Of a stretch of 64,000 nucleotides of DNA, positions 45,787 through 53,739 are shown in pieces. The stretch comes from UBA4802 sp964509195 (lineage in GTDB: Bacteria; Spirochaetota; UBA4802; UB4802), in the NCBI GenBank assembly GCA_964509195.1, contig CAZDWJ010000002.1, positions 207,146 through 271,145 of the forward strand, in the 5' to 3' direction. Made by a program: the position numbers and the translations under genes. Under the pieces are notes generated by a model. That model searched no databases and was not told the DNA's origin. It saw only the letters and a list, made by a program, of their open reading frames with translations. How positions within the stretch are numbered: position 1 is the first letter of the stretch; every line of letters begins with the position of its first letter.

Positions 45787-46512
45787 TTAAATTTTTATAT
45801 AATGATAAATAATCAAAAAACACTCATTAGCATATTCATCAGGAGTTACGTCTCTTTTACGATATTTCCAGCGCTTAAGATACCAGTCCTGCAGCATTGC
45901 TTTGCTAATTGAAGCTATGAGGGATGTATGAATTCCTCTTCGGAATTCTTTATATTCAATACCATTCTCAATGATATCTTTAATCAGAGATTCCGTTAAT
46001 AGTTCACCTTCAAGTGTTTTGTTATATTCAGTACCAGTAAAATATCGTGTTTCCATATATGAAAAGTAAAACCAGTCTTTTAATACTTCACTAATAAAGA
46101 TGTGAGCAAATATGAAATTCTTTAATTTTTCCTTTACATTTGTAGCGTGAAGCAACGATTCAGATAAAACTTTTTCTACTGAGGAGCGCCCATACTGTTG
46201 TATGATATGTAATAATTCATCTTTTGAAGGGAAGTATGCATATAGAGCACCAATACTCAGGGATGATGCTGAGGACAATTCCCTCATACTCATTGCAGAA
46301 TACCCTTTTTTATTGCTGATAGCTATTGCCGTATGTATAATTCGTTTAAGGTTTTCAACTGATTGTGGCGTTTTCTTTACCTTTATGAGTTGTTTGTTTT
46401 CGTCATATAATTTACTAACAATATCATCAAGAATGAATCTAATACTTCTTTTAAAACTGTTATAATTTTCAAGCTCAACAGTTTGCGGTTTATCTAACTT
46501 CTCTGCCTTCAT
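45787..46512 (-). CDS. TetR-family regulator of the acyl-CoA island
   Basis: The 241-residue protein has an unusually long N-terminal extension of about 55 residues before the TetR DNA-binding domain (IIHTAIAISNKKGYSAMSMRELSSASSLSIGALYAYFPSKDEL, about residues 59-101 in total). Its gene overlaps the end of the dehydrogenase gene by 23 bases, so it is made together with the enzymes it probably controls. The best candidate operator is the perfect palindrome at 48530-48545. The frame begins at a TTG (46536); ATG 46510-46512 is preferred. The ligand is likely an acyl-CoA, by analogy with FadR-like TetR proteins. Confidence 0.85.
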   Translation of the reverse strand: MKAEKLDKPQTVELENYNSFKRSIRFILDDIVSKLYDENKQLIKVKKTPQSVENLKRIIHTAIAISNKKGYSAMSMRELSSASSLSIGALYAYFPSKDELLHIIQQYGRSSVEKVLSESLLHATNVKEKLKNFIFAHIFISEVLKDWFYFSYMETRYFTGTEYNKTLEGELLTESLIKDIIENGIEYKEFRRGIHTSLIASISKAMLQDWYLKRWKYRKRDVTPDEYANECFLIIYHYIKI

Positions 46513-47698
46513 AACCTGATAAGATCCTTTTAGCAACTACGGACTTATGTACTTCATCAGCACCATCATAAATTCGTGCTGCACGTTCATGTCTATAGAA
46601 GAAAGCTAATATAGTATCATCAGTCATCCCAAGACCACCATGTACCTGTAACGCCCTATCGATAACTTTTTGCATAACATTTGCAACATAGAATTTAATG
46701 AGCGAAACATCAATACGTGCTTCTTTTTGGCCAAGATGTTCTATCTTCCAGGCAGCATGCAATGTCATAAGACGCGCAGCCTGAATTTCTGCTGCGCATT
46801 CTGCAACCCATTCCTGAATAATCTGGCGCGATGCAAGTGTTTTACCATCCGGTGAAATAATGCGTTTATTAGCACGGGAGCACATTAAATCAAATGCCCG
46901 TTTACAGATACCTAGCCATCGCATGCAATGATGAATGCGTCCTGGTCCTAAACGTTCCTGTGCAATGACAAAACCCTGACCCTCAGGTCCCAATAAATTT
47001 TTAACCGGTACCCGACAGTTCTGCAGCAGAATTTCACCGTGACTAAAATAGTCACTGCCTTCATGACCCATAACAGGAATATTTCGTACAAGATTAAAAC
47101 CAGGTGTATCAGTAGGTACAATGATCATGCTGGCTCTAAGATATGTAGGTGCATCAGGATTGGTAACTGCCATAACAATGGAAAATTTGGAACCATCAGC
47201 AGCAGTTGAATACCATTTGTGACCGTTAATAACATAGTAATCGCCATCTTTTACAGCTGTAGTATCAAGCAGCACCGGGTTGGATCCCGGAAGATCAACT
47301 TCGGTCATTGAAAAGCAGCTGCGTATTTCACCACGAACAAGTGGCAATAGATATTTTTCACGCTGTTCATCGTTTGCATATTTTATCAGTATTTCGATAT
47401 TTCCTGCATCAGGTGCCTGGCAACCAAATACATAGTGGCCTAGTGGCGTCCTACCCAATGACTCAGAAACCAGTCCATGTTCTACTAAATCAAGGCCCAT
47501 GCCTCCATATTCCTTAGGCACCTGTGGTGCCCATAATTCCATCTTTTTTACCATTTCCCTTTTTTCTTCCAGAACTGATAACATCGATTTGATATCATTG
47601 CGTGCAAATTCAGCTTCAAGCGGTATAAGCTCTTTTTCTACAAATTCATCAATAAGTTCTAAAATTGCTTTCATCTTATCAGAAATTTCAAAATCCAT
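46490..47698 (-). CDS. Acyl-CoA dehydrogenase, ACAD10/11 type (LvaC-like)
   Basis: The 402-residue flavoenzyme has the three-domain ACAD fold: a helical N-domain, the FAD/substrate strand SCFSMTEVDLPGSNP followed by VINGHKWYSTAADGSKF, and the C-domain with LGPGRIHHCMRWLG and ALQVHGGLGMTDDT. The LGPGRIHHCMR and INGHKWYST forms are those of ACAD10/ACAD11 and their bacterial relatives rather than of short- or medium-chain enzymes. AAGGAGGGTCTTT precedes ATG. With the APH-type kinase two genes away it probably processes 4-hydroxyacyl-CoA; electrons would go to an ETF, and a second ETF gene pair is divergently placed. Confidence 0.88.
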   Translation of the reverse strand: MDFEISDKMKAILELIDEFVEKELIPLEAEFARNDIKSMLSVLEEKREMVKKMELWAPQVPKEYGGMGLDLVEHGLVSESLGRTPLGHYVFGCQAPDAGNIEILIKYANDEQREKYLLPLVRGEIRSCFSMTEVDLPGSNPVLLDTTAVKDGDYYVINGHKWYSTAADGSKFSIVMAVTNPDAPTYLRASMIIVPTDTPGFNLVRNIPVMGHEGSDYFSHGEILLQNCRVPVKNLLGPEGQGFVIAQERLGPGRIHHCMRWLGICKRAFDLMCSRANKRIISPDGKTLASRQIIQEWVAECAAEIQAARLMTLHAAWKIEHLGQKEARIDVSLIKFYVANVMQKVIDRALQVHGGLGMTDDTILAFFYRHERAARIYDGADEVHKSVVAKRILSGYEGREVR

Positions 47699-47721
47699 AA
47701 AGACCCTCCTTAAAAAATTTA

Positions 47722-48441
47722 CTATCTGTATGTTTTCAGCGATGGATCATTGGCTAATTCGATATGAGGAAAATAATTAAAAGAAGCCAAAATAATTTCT
47801 TTTTCGTTATAACGCAGATGTGTCATCGATGTATTAACAATTTGCCAGGTTACACGCATTGTAGTCTCATCATCAAAACCAAGTGCCATCTGGACAATAG
47901 TGCCTATAATACCGCCTGAAGAAACTATAACTATATTTTTTCCTCTTCCGTTTTCCTGGATTATATCATTAATAACAGATCTTACACGTGTTTTAACATC
48001 TGAGTACGATTCAATTCCTTCGTAACTCTCATTTCTTTTTACCCAGAAACGCATAACTTTTTCAAATACACGTTGAAAAGCCTTTTTATCATTATAAATT
48101 TGTTTAATTTCTTCTTCAAGTGATGGTTCATCATTAAGTAAAATGGGGAATATTGTTTTAATTATGTGTATTGAATCATATTCATTTAATCGATTGTCAA
48201 TTTTTACTTCAGGCAATCGGAAACCTTTTTTTTCAAAATATTTGATAATGGTTTCTGCAGTCTGTTGCTGCCGTTTCAAAGTACCGCAATACATTGCATC
48301 AATTTTTTTATTCTTAAAGCGATAGTTACTAAGATATTCAGCCAGTAGCTGTGATTGATAAAACCCTTTTTCAGAAAGATTATCATAATCACCCTGACCA
48401 AAAGAACCCTGAGCATGTCTGATAAGTAAAATTTCACTCAT
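47722..48441 (-). CDS. Histidine phosphatase family protein
   Basis: The 239-residue protein starts MSEILLIRHAQGSFGQGDYDNLSEKG, the RHG phosphohistidine motif, and has the second His region IVIVSSGGIIGTIVQMALG. In this second motif Ser replaces the usual His (SSGG in place of SHGG). The broad family includes phosphoglycerate mutases and phosphatases. It is the first gene of the operon, 23 bases before the dehydrogenase; a histidine phosphatase beside an ACAD10/11-type pair is a repeated neighbourhood. A role in removing a phosphate from a pathway intermediate is speculation. CAGGATTGTAGC precedes ATG. Confidence 0.8.
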   Translation of the reverse strand: MSEILLIRHAQGSFGQGDYDNLSEKGFYQSQLLAEYLSNYRFKNKKIDAMYCGTLKRQQQTAETIIKYFEKKGFRLPEVKIDNRLNEYDSIHIIKTIFPILLNDEPSLEEEIKQIYNDKKAFQRVFEKVMRFWVKRNESYEGIESYSDVKTRVRSVINDIIQENGRGKNIVIVSSGGIIGTIVQMALGFDDETTMRVTWQIVNTSMTHLRYNEKEIILASFNYFPHIELANDPSLKTYR

Positions 48442-48529
48442 GCTACAATCCTGTTATCGTTGCACTTTAAAATAAAATTACAATATACCAGACACAATAA
48501 ACAAAACATTAAAAAAGTCAAGAAAATTC

Positions 48530-48545
48530 TAACGAACGTTCGTTA
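48530..48545. promoter_or_regulatory. Perfect 16-bp palindrome, candidate TetR operator
   Basis: TAACGAACGTTCGTTA reads the same on both strands. It sits in the 175-base divergent spacer between the four-gene dehydrogenase operon (minus) and the second etfBA pair (plus), five bases before the plus-strand -35. Size, symmetry and position fit a TetR-family operator. Confidence 0.75.
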
Positions 48546-48550
48546 TTTTA

Positions 48551-48578
48551 TTGATTTTTTTTAAGCCATCATTATAAT
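48551..48578 (+). promoter_or_regulatory. Promoter of the second etfBA pair
   Basis: TTGATT at 48551-48556 and TATAAT at 48573-48578 are 16 bases apart, about 39 bases before the start codon. The palindrome at 48530 lies just upstream. Confidence 0.65.
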
Positions 48579-48616
48579 TGATTTAATCTTTATTAAGAGA
48601 CAAAGGGATTTAAATT

Positions 48617-49381
48617 ATGTGTGGATTAAAAATACTGGTATGCATTAAGCAGGTTGCGGATTCAAATTCTCATGTACAATTAGTAAATGGAATTCCTGTA
48701 TATGATGAAAATACTGTTTATGTAATAAACCGTTATGATGAATATGCACTTGAAGAGGCACTGCAACTCAAAGATTGTGGCATGATCTCTCATATACATA
48801 CCATTTCGGTTGGGCCACAACGGATACAGAAGGCCTTGCGCCGTTCACTGGAAATGGGGGCTGATGAAGCATTCCATATATTAATTGATGATGATAGTAT
48901 GATTACACCCTTATTTGTTGCTCAAGCAATCTCACAATTTGCACAGCAATATTATGATATAATATTTACAGGAGTAATGTCTGAAGATGCAATGAATCAG
49001 CAGAGCGGGCAACTGATTGCAGCATTGCTAGGATATGATCATGCCACTGGTGTTACAGAATTATCGATTAAAGAAAAATTTGTTTCAATAACTCGTGAGC
49101 TTGACGCACAGCAATCGATGCAGTATGAATTACAAATTCCGTGTGTAATATCAGTGCAATCAAGTATTCATAAACCACGCTACCCTTCCCTTTCAAATGT
49201 ACTGCGCGCACGCAAACAGGAAATTAAAATTATAAAACCTGAATCAGTTATGACTATTAAAAAAACACATTGTTATTTTACTATGCCACAAAAAATTACG
49301 CAATGCCAGTTTATTGAAGGAAGCATTGCTCAACAAATTTATGAGTTATACTCTATTTTACATAAAAATGCGGTTTTATGA
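48617..49381 (+). CDS. etfB: Electron transfer flavoprotein beta subunit (set 2)
   Basis: The 254-residue protein is a diverged EtfB: LKILVCIKQVADSNSH, VINRYDEYALEEALQLKD and IIFTGVMSEDAMNQQSGQLIAALLG align with the first copy, and SSIHKPRYPSLSNVLRARKQ matches the C-terminal signature. The start has AAAGGG nine bases before ATG. It should form a heterodimer with the EtfA at 49388. The low similarity to set 1 points to a dedicated partner, probably the adjacent dehydrogenase. Confidence 0.88.
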   Translation: MCGLKILVCIKQVADSNSHVQLVNGIPVYDENTVYVINRYDEYALEEALQLKDCGMISHIHTISVGPQRIQKALRRSLEMGADEAFHILIDDDSMITPLFVAQAISQFAQQYYDIIFTGVMSEDAMNQQSGQLIAALLGYDHATGVTELSIKEKFVSITRELDAQQSMQYELQIPCVISVQSSIHKPRYPSLSNVLRARKQEIKIIKPESVMTIKKTHCYFTMPQKITQCQFIEGSIAQQIYELYSILHKNAVL

Positions 49382-49387
49382 GGGCAT

Positions 49388-50341
49388 ATGAGTGTTATAG
49401 TCATTGCAGATATAAAAAACAAAGCAATAAATCCTGCTACAATGGAAATTATAAATGTTGCCAAGAAAATTGCTGCAGCTAGAAATTTTAATATATATGT
49501 GTTTGTTCCATTTGCAAATGTTTGTGGCGATAGTAACTGTGTAAATGAATTTGAAATCTTTATAACAAATCTCAATATCGAACAGTACCATGCGCCAACT
49601 CTTGTCAAACATATATCAAAAGCTTTAAAAAATCTTGATGCGCAGTTTATTCTGAGCCTCCACACACCCTTTACAAATGATTATTTACCGTTGCTATCTG
49701 TTGAATTGCATGCACAATGCTTTACACAAATTCATTCTATAAATATAAATGAATCTATTACTGTAACACGGAGCAGTTATAGTGGAAAGCTAGATCAACA
49801 TATAGTAATTGAGGAAAAACCAGTTATTCTGAGTATCCTTCCTGGAAGTTATGAACCTTATAAAAATAATGGAACCTATATAAAAGAAATTGTAACTATA
49901 GATATACCACAAACAGATAAATTCCATAATTGTAATTTTATAACAAGGGATAGTAAAGATACATCTCTGGATGAAGCTGAAGTAATTATTGGCGCAGGCA
50001 AAGGCATAGGTTCAAAGGAAAATTTAACTATGTTATATGAGTTTGCAAAAGTTTTTCCACACAGTGCAGTTGCCGGTTCCCGTATAGTGTGTGATAACGG
50101 ATGGTTACCCTATAGCAAACAAATTGGAATTACAGGAAAAAGTATATTTTCAAAAGTATATATACCATGCGGTATATCAGGCTCTTCGCAACACGTAGCA
50201 GGGATTAAACAGGTTAAAACAATTATAGCTATTAACAAAGATCCTTATGCACCAATTTTCAATGTTTCGCATTATGGTATAGTTGCAGATTTATTTGAAT
50301 TTATCCCTCAATTCATTGATTTTGTAAAAAAGAATAAATGA
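49388..50341 (+). CDS. etfA: Electron transfer flavoprotein alpha subunit (set 2)
   Basis: The 317-residue protein has the FAD domain sequences AGSRIVCDNGWLPYSKQIGITGKS, YIPCGISGSSQHVAGI and IAINKDPYAPIFNVSHYGIVADL. The first half is poorly conserved compared with set 1, as expected for the variable recognition domain. In the flavin loop, QIGITGK replaces the usual QVGQTGK, a change next to the flavin that may shift its redox potential. It starts seven bases after etfB and no terminator is obvious. Confidence 0.88.
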   Translation: MSVIVIADIKNKAINPATMEIINVAKKIAAARNFNIYVFVPFANVCGDSNCVNEFEIFITNLNIEQYHAPTLVKHISKALKNLDAQFILSLHTPFTNDYLPLLSVELHAQCFTQIHSININESITVTRSSYSGKLDQHIVIEEKPVILSILPGSYEPYKNNGTYIKEIVTIDIPQTDKFHNCNFITRDSKDTSLDEAEVIIGAGKGIGSKENLTMLYEFAKVFPHSAVAGSRIVCDNGWLPYSKQIGITGKSIFSKVYIPCGISGSSQHVAGIKQVKTIIAINKDPYAPIFNVSHYGIVADLFEFIPQFIDFVKKNK

Positions 50342-50772
50342 ACTGATTTAAAATATTCTTTGAATTCTATGGTGTGAATTGCAAATATAAGTGATTAAAA
50401 TTTACTAAAAAATAAATATACAAAAAGAATTTATTATCGCTATCCTTCAATTATTAAACTAATAGATGCAATAATGGAATTAAAAAATTATTACATATTG
50501 AAAAAATAAAAAGATTGAATTCTATAAATATATAATAAAATGTTGATTATTCATATGCTATGTGGTATCTTTTTATCTTAAGTTTTTAACAGATGGGTGC
50601 ATTGCACAATTCAAGATGTAACATATTTAGTCTTACCTGAAGATCATTACGATTTCATTTTTTAAGGATTTTATTCAGGCGATAGATTCCAAACTATGCT
50701 TGCCAATATAAACATCATAATTTATAAATTATATTATTGAAAAATTTGTTTTTTTAAGGATTAATTAAAACT
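50342..50772. other. 431-base spacer without a recognised gene
   Basis: No reading frame of note, no terminator and no structured RNA were recognised. TTTTTTAAGGATT occurs twice (50658-50670 region and 50751-50763 region), once just before plsC and once about 90 bases earlier, possibly a duplicated ribosome-binding region. Confidence 0.4.
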
Positions 50773-51540
50773 ATGAAAGGAAAATTAATTACAGCACTGT
50801 TTTTTGCCTTTGTTGCTATTACATCAATAATTTTATTTATTATCGCGATACTCATAAGGGTTACTACTTATCCCTTTGATAGAAGATTACGCTTACTTCA
50901 TCAGTTGACATGTTTCTGGGGTTCACTTTACACTTATGTCATGCCACCCTGGCAGATAAAAGTTGAAAGGAGAAACAAGATTAGGAATAATGTACCATAT
51001 GTATTTATTTCAAATCACCAGTCACAGCTTGATATACTTGTAGCATTCAGGCTCTATAAACATTTTAAATGGGTATCAAAGGCAGAAATTTTTAAAGTTC
51101 CTGTAATTGGATGGAACATGTTTCTGAACAGATACGTAAGGTTATTCCGTGGTGTTAAAGAAAGCAGCGTACAGATGATGCAGGATTGCGAAATACATTT
51201 GAAAGAAGGCAGCCCTGTATTTATATTTCCTGAAGGTACGCGTTCTCCTGATGGCCATCTTAAAGAGTTTAAATTGGGTGCTTTTATTTTAGCTAAAAAA
51301 GCGAATGTACCTATTATGCCTGTAATTATTGAAGGCACACGTTTTGCACTTCCCAAATATAGTATTGATTATCATGGCAAACATCCAATTACTTTGCGAG
51401 TCCTTGATGAAATAACACCTGAAAAATTTAAAGATATGACTGTTGAAGAATTGGCTAAGTATACGTGGAATTATATGAATAATGAATTACGGAAACTGCG
51501 CATAGAAATGTATGGCCATGATGACGTTAAAGACAAATAA
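50773..51540 (+). CDS. plsC: 1-acyl-sn-glycerol-3-phosphate acyltransferase
   Basis: The 255-residue membrane-associated enzyme has an N-terminal hydrophobic segment (about 5-29). The LPLAT motifs are NHQSQLD (81-87), FRGVKESS (125-132) and FPEGTRS (152-158), with a final VPIMPVIIEGT. It acylates lysophosphatidic acid to phosphatidic acid in phospholipid synthesis at the inner membrane. AAGGA lies 12 bases before ATG. It could also acylate another lysolipid; the motif set fits PlsC best. Confidence 0.9.
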   Translation: MKGKLITALFFAFVAITSIILFIIAILIRVTTYPFDRRLRLLHQLTCFWGSLYTYVMPPWQIKVERRNKIRNNVPYVFISNHQSQLDILVAFRLYKHFKWVSKAEIFKVPVIGWNMFLNRYVRLFRGVKESSVQMMQDCEIHLKEGSPVFIFPEGTRSPDGHLKEFKLGAFILAKKANVPIMPVIIEGTRFALPKYSIDYHGKHPITLRVLDEITPEKFKDMTVEELAKYTWNYMNNELRKLRIEMYGHDDVKDK

Positions 51541-51628
51541 TTATAAAAGAACTTGAAAAAATGTCATAGAACAATTATCTTGTAAACAGATACAAATCAT
51601 TCACAAAATTATAATGAGGTTTGCTGCA

Positions 51629-52480
51629 ATGCCGGAAGTTGATGACTTCTCTTTTGATGATGATCTCTTTAAATTAGACGATGAGTTAGATGAAAAAAAA
51701 TCAAAAGTTAATAATACATCTAGGATAATAGATGAAGATATAGATGTTTTTAAAACAGAGAAGGAAAGTGCTGATAGTTCCCGCAAGCGATCATTCAGGG
51801 ATTTTCAGCCTGATATGGATGCTTTACTCATTACGGCTCAGTCATCCATGATAATTGAAGGAATGAAAAAATATACTGAAAGAGATTTTTCTTCCAGCAA
51901 TCTCCCAATTTATCTGGAAGCACTGAATGGCGTAAATCTTTATATAAAAATATTAGATCGCAATCCAAAGAATTACCACAAACTCAAAGGTGTTATCAAT
52001 GCCGACCCTGATTGCCAGGAAGTTGAAAAAATTGCATTTAATCTTTATAAAAAAATATTTGGTACTGAACCAGAAACAGATCAGGAAAAATTGGTAGCTT
52101 TTGAAAAATTTTCTGCATTGTTCAAAGATGCTGTTAACAGAGCTACTATCGCTGCATCAATGAAAGATATGAAAAAATATTTTCTGTTATCGGGTGGATT
52201 GGATGAAATAAAAGTTTCTCAATTGGTTGTAAACAATGATGAAGAACTAAAACGTGATATTTCTAATTTGCAGAGGTACATTGCATTGGGACTTGCATAT
52301 ATTGAAAAAGGCAACGTAGAGATTATAAAAGGTTTTAAAGGAAGAGATCTTAATAATTATGTGGTACGAGGATCTCAATTACTTGCGTATTATTTTAAAT
52401 TGATAAACAATGAACGTCTTGCGGATTACTATGCACGAATTAACTCAATTTATAGTAAATATTTTGTAGTTAAGGATTGA
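51629..52480 (+). CDS. Helical cytoplasmic protein of unknown function
   Basis: The 283-residue protein has an acidic N-terminus (PEVDDFSFDDDLFKLDDELDE) followed by a basic stretch (SSRKRSFRDF) and a long helical region. There is no signal peptide or membrane span. ATG 51629 is preferred to 51614 because GAGG lies nine bases before it. No family is recognised. It follows plsC by 88 bases and may be co-transcribed. Confidence 0.65.
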   Translation: MPEVDDFSFDDDLFKLDDELDEKKSKVNNTSRIIDEDIDVFKTEKESADSSRKRSFRDFQPDMDALLITAQSSMIIEGMKKYTERDFSSSNLPIYLEALNGVNLYIKILDRNPKNYHKLKGVINADPDCQEVEKIAFNLYKKIFGTEPETDQEKLVAFEKFSALFKDAVNRATIAASMKDMKKYFLLSGGLDEIKVSQLVVNNDEELKRDISNLQRYIALGLAYIEKGNVEIIKGFKGRDLNNYVVRGSQLLAYYFKLINNERLADYYARINSIYSKYFVVKD

Positions 52481-52593
52481 ATACTCAATACTCTCTTCTT
52501 TTAATATAATAATGTTATTTATATAATTTATTATGTACCAGACGCGGGATCTAATTGCCTGCATGATTATATGGTGATGAAAATTATCACAAG

Positions 52594-53739
52594 TTATAAT
52601 GCTGTCATTAGTTCAAATAAAATATAATCCAGTGTAAACATGCCTTCGTAAGTACACTGCAATATATCCTGTCCTTCAATTGTGGTAAGATTCAATAATT
52701 TTATTTCAATCAATTGTTCTATTATTTTTTTGAATGTTGATGATGGTACATAATTAGTTTTTGCATAAAATTCATTGAGAAAAAAACCATCTATCAGTCG
52801 TAATTTGTTCATAAGAAATTCTATGGCAACATCTTTTACAGTACGAATATCTTCTACACGGCTTTTAATGGGGTTTTGCAAATACTCTTCAAGGTTGCTA
52901 TTATAATACCGCCTGTTATTATAAAAAGAATGTGCACCGGCACCAAAACCAATATATTCCTCAAAATTCCAGTATTTACAATTGTGTTTAGATTCAAAAC
53001 CGGGTAATGCAAAATTTGAAATTTCATAATGCCTGTATCCAGAATTAGTTAGTATTGTGATTGTTTTTTCAAACATTTTACGCTGAAAATTTAGAAGCTT
53101 TTCAGAGTGAGGATACCGCAGGCTTAATGGAGTTTTTTTTTCAAATGTTAATATATACGCAGAAATGTGTTTTGGGCGGAACTGTAGTATTGAGCTAAGT
53201 GAAGAAATATAACTGCTAACACTTTGTTTTGGTATCCCAACAATTAAATCAACACAAGCCGTGATATCAGGTATATTGCAAAATTCTTTAATTTTTTCTA
53301 TTTTTGTAAGTTCAGTCTTTCTGCCAATATATACATGTGCACTTTTGTCAAGTGTTTGTACTCCCAATACAAATCGATTTATTCCTAACGAACGTAATTC
53401 TTGTATATATTGTATTGAGTAATTATCCGGATTACACTCTACTGTGATTTCAGTGTCTGGAGCAATCGCATAATAATTTTTAATAGTATTGAAGATTTTT
53501 TTATAATAACTGCTTTGAAGTAATGATGGCGTACCACCACCAATGTACACTGTATCAACCACATGATTGGAAAATTCATCTGAATGATATATAATTTCAG
53601 AGCAAAGCGCTTTTATATAATTATCAATTATTTGATTCCAGTTACTATCACCAGTATCTACCGGCAACGAATAGAAATCGCAGTAATCACATTTTTCTTT
53701 ATTACAGAATGGAATATGAATGTATATTCCTAACTTCAT
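52594..53739 (-). CDS. hemW: HemW-like radical SAM protein
   Basis: The 381-residue protein starts MKLGIYIHIPFCNKEKCDYCDFYS and has the HemW/HemN landmarks YIGGGTPSLL, EITVECNPDNY and FVLGVQTLDKSAHVYIGR. The C-terminal HemN domain includes YEISNFALPGFESKHNCKYWNFEEYIGFGAGAH. HemW transfers haem to target proteins and is not a coproporphyrinogen dehydrogenase. The cluster cysteines are Cys12, Cys17 and Cys20, a CX4CX2C spacing where CX3CX2C is expected. ATG 53739 overlaps the stop of the upstream GH3 gene as ATGA. Confidence 0.85.
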   Translation of the reverse strand: MKLGIYIHIPFCNKEKCDYCDFYSLPVDTGDSNWNQIIDNYIKALCSEIIYHSDEFSNHVVDTVYIGGGTPSLLQSSYYKKIFNTIKNYYAIAPDTEITVECNPDNYSIQYIQELRSLGINRFVLGVQTLDKSAHVYIGRKTELTKIEKIKEFCNIPDITACVDLIVGIPKQSVSSYISSLSSILQFRPKHISAYILTFEKKTPLSLRYPHSEKLLNFQRKMFEKTITILTNSGYRHYEISNFALPGFESKHNCKYWNFEEYIGFGAGAHSFYNNRRYYNSNLEEYLQNPIKSRVEDIRTVKDVAIEFLMNKLRLIDGFFLNEFYAKTNYVPSSTFKKIIEQLIEIKLLNLTTIEGQDILQCTYEGMFTLDYILFELMTAL

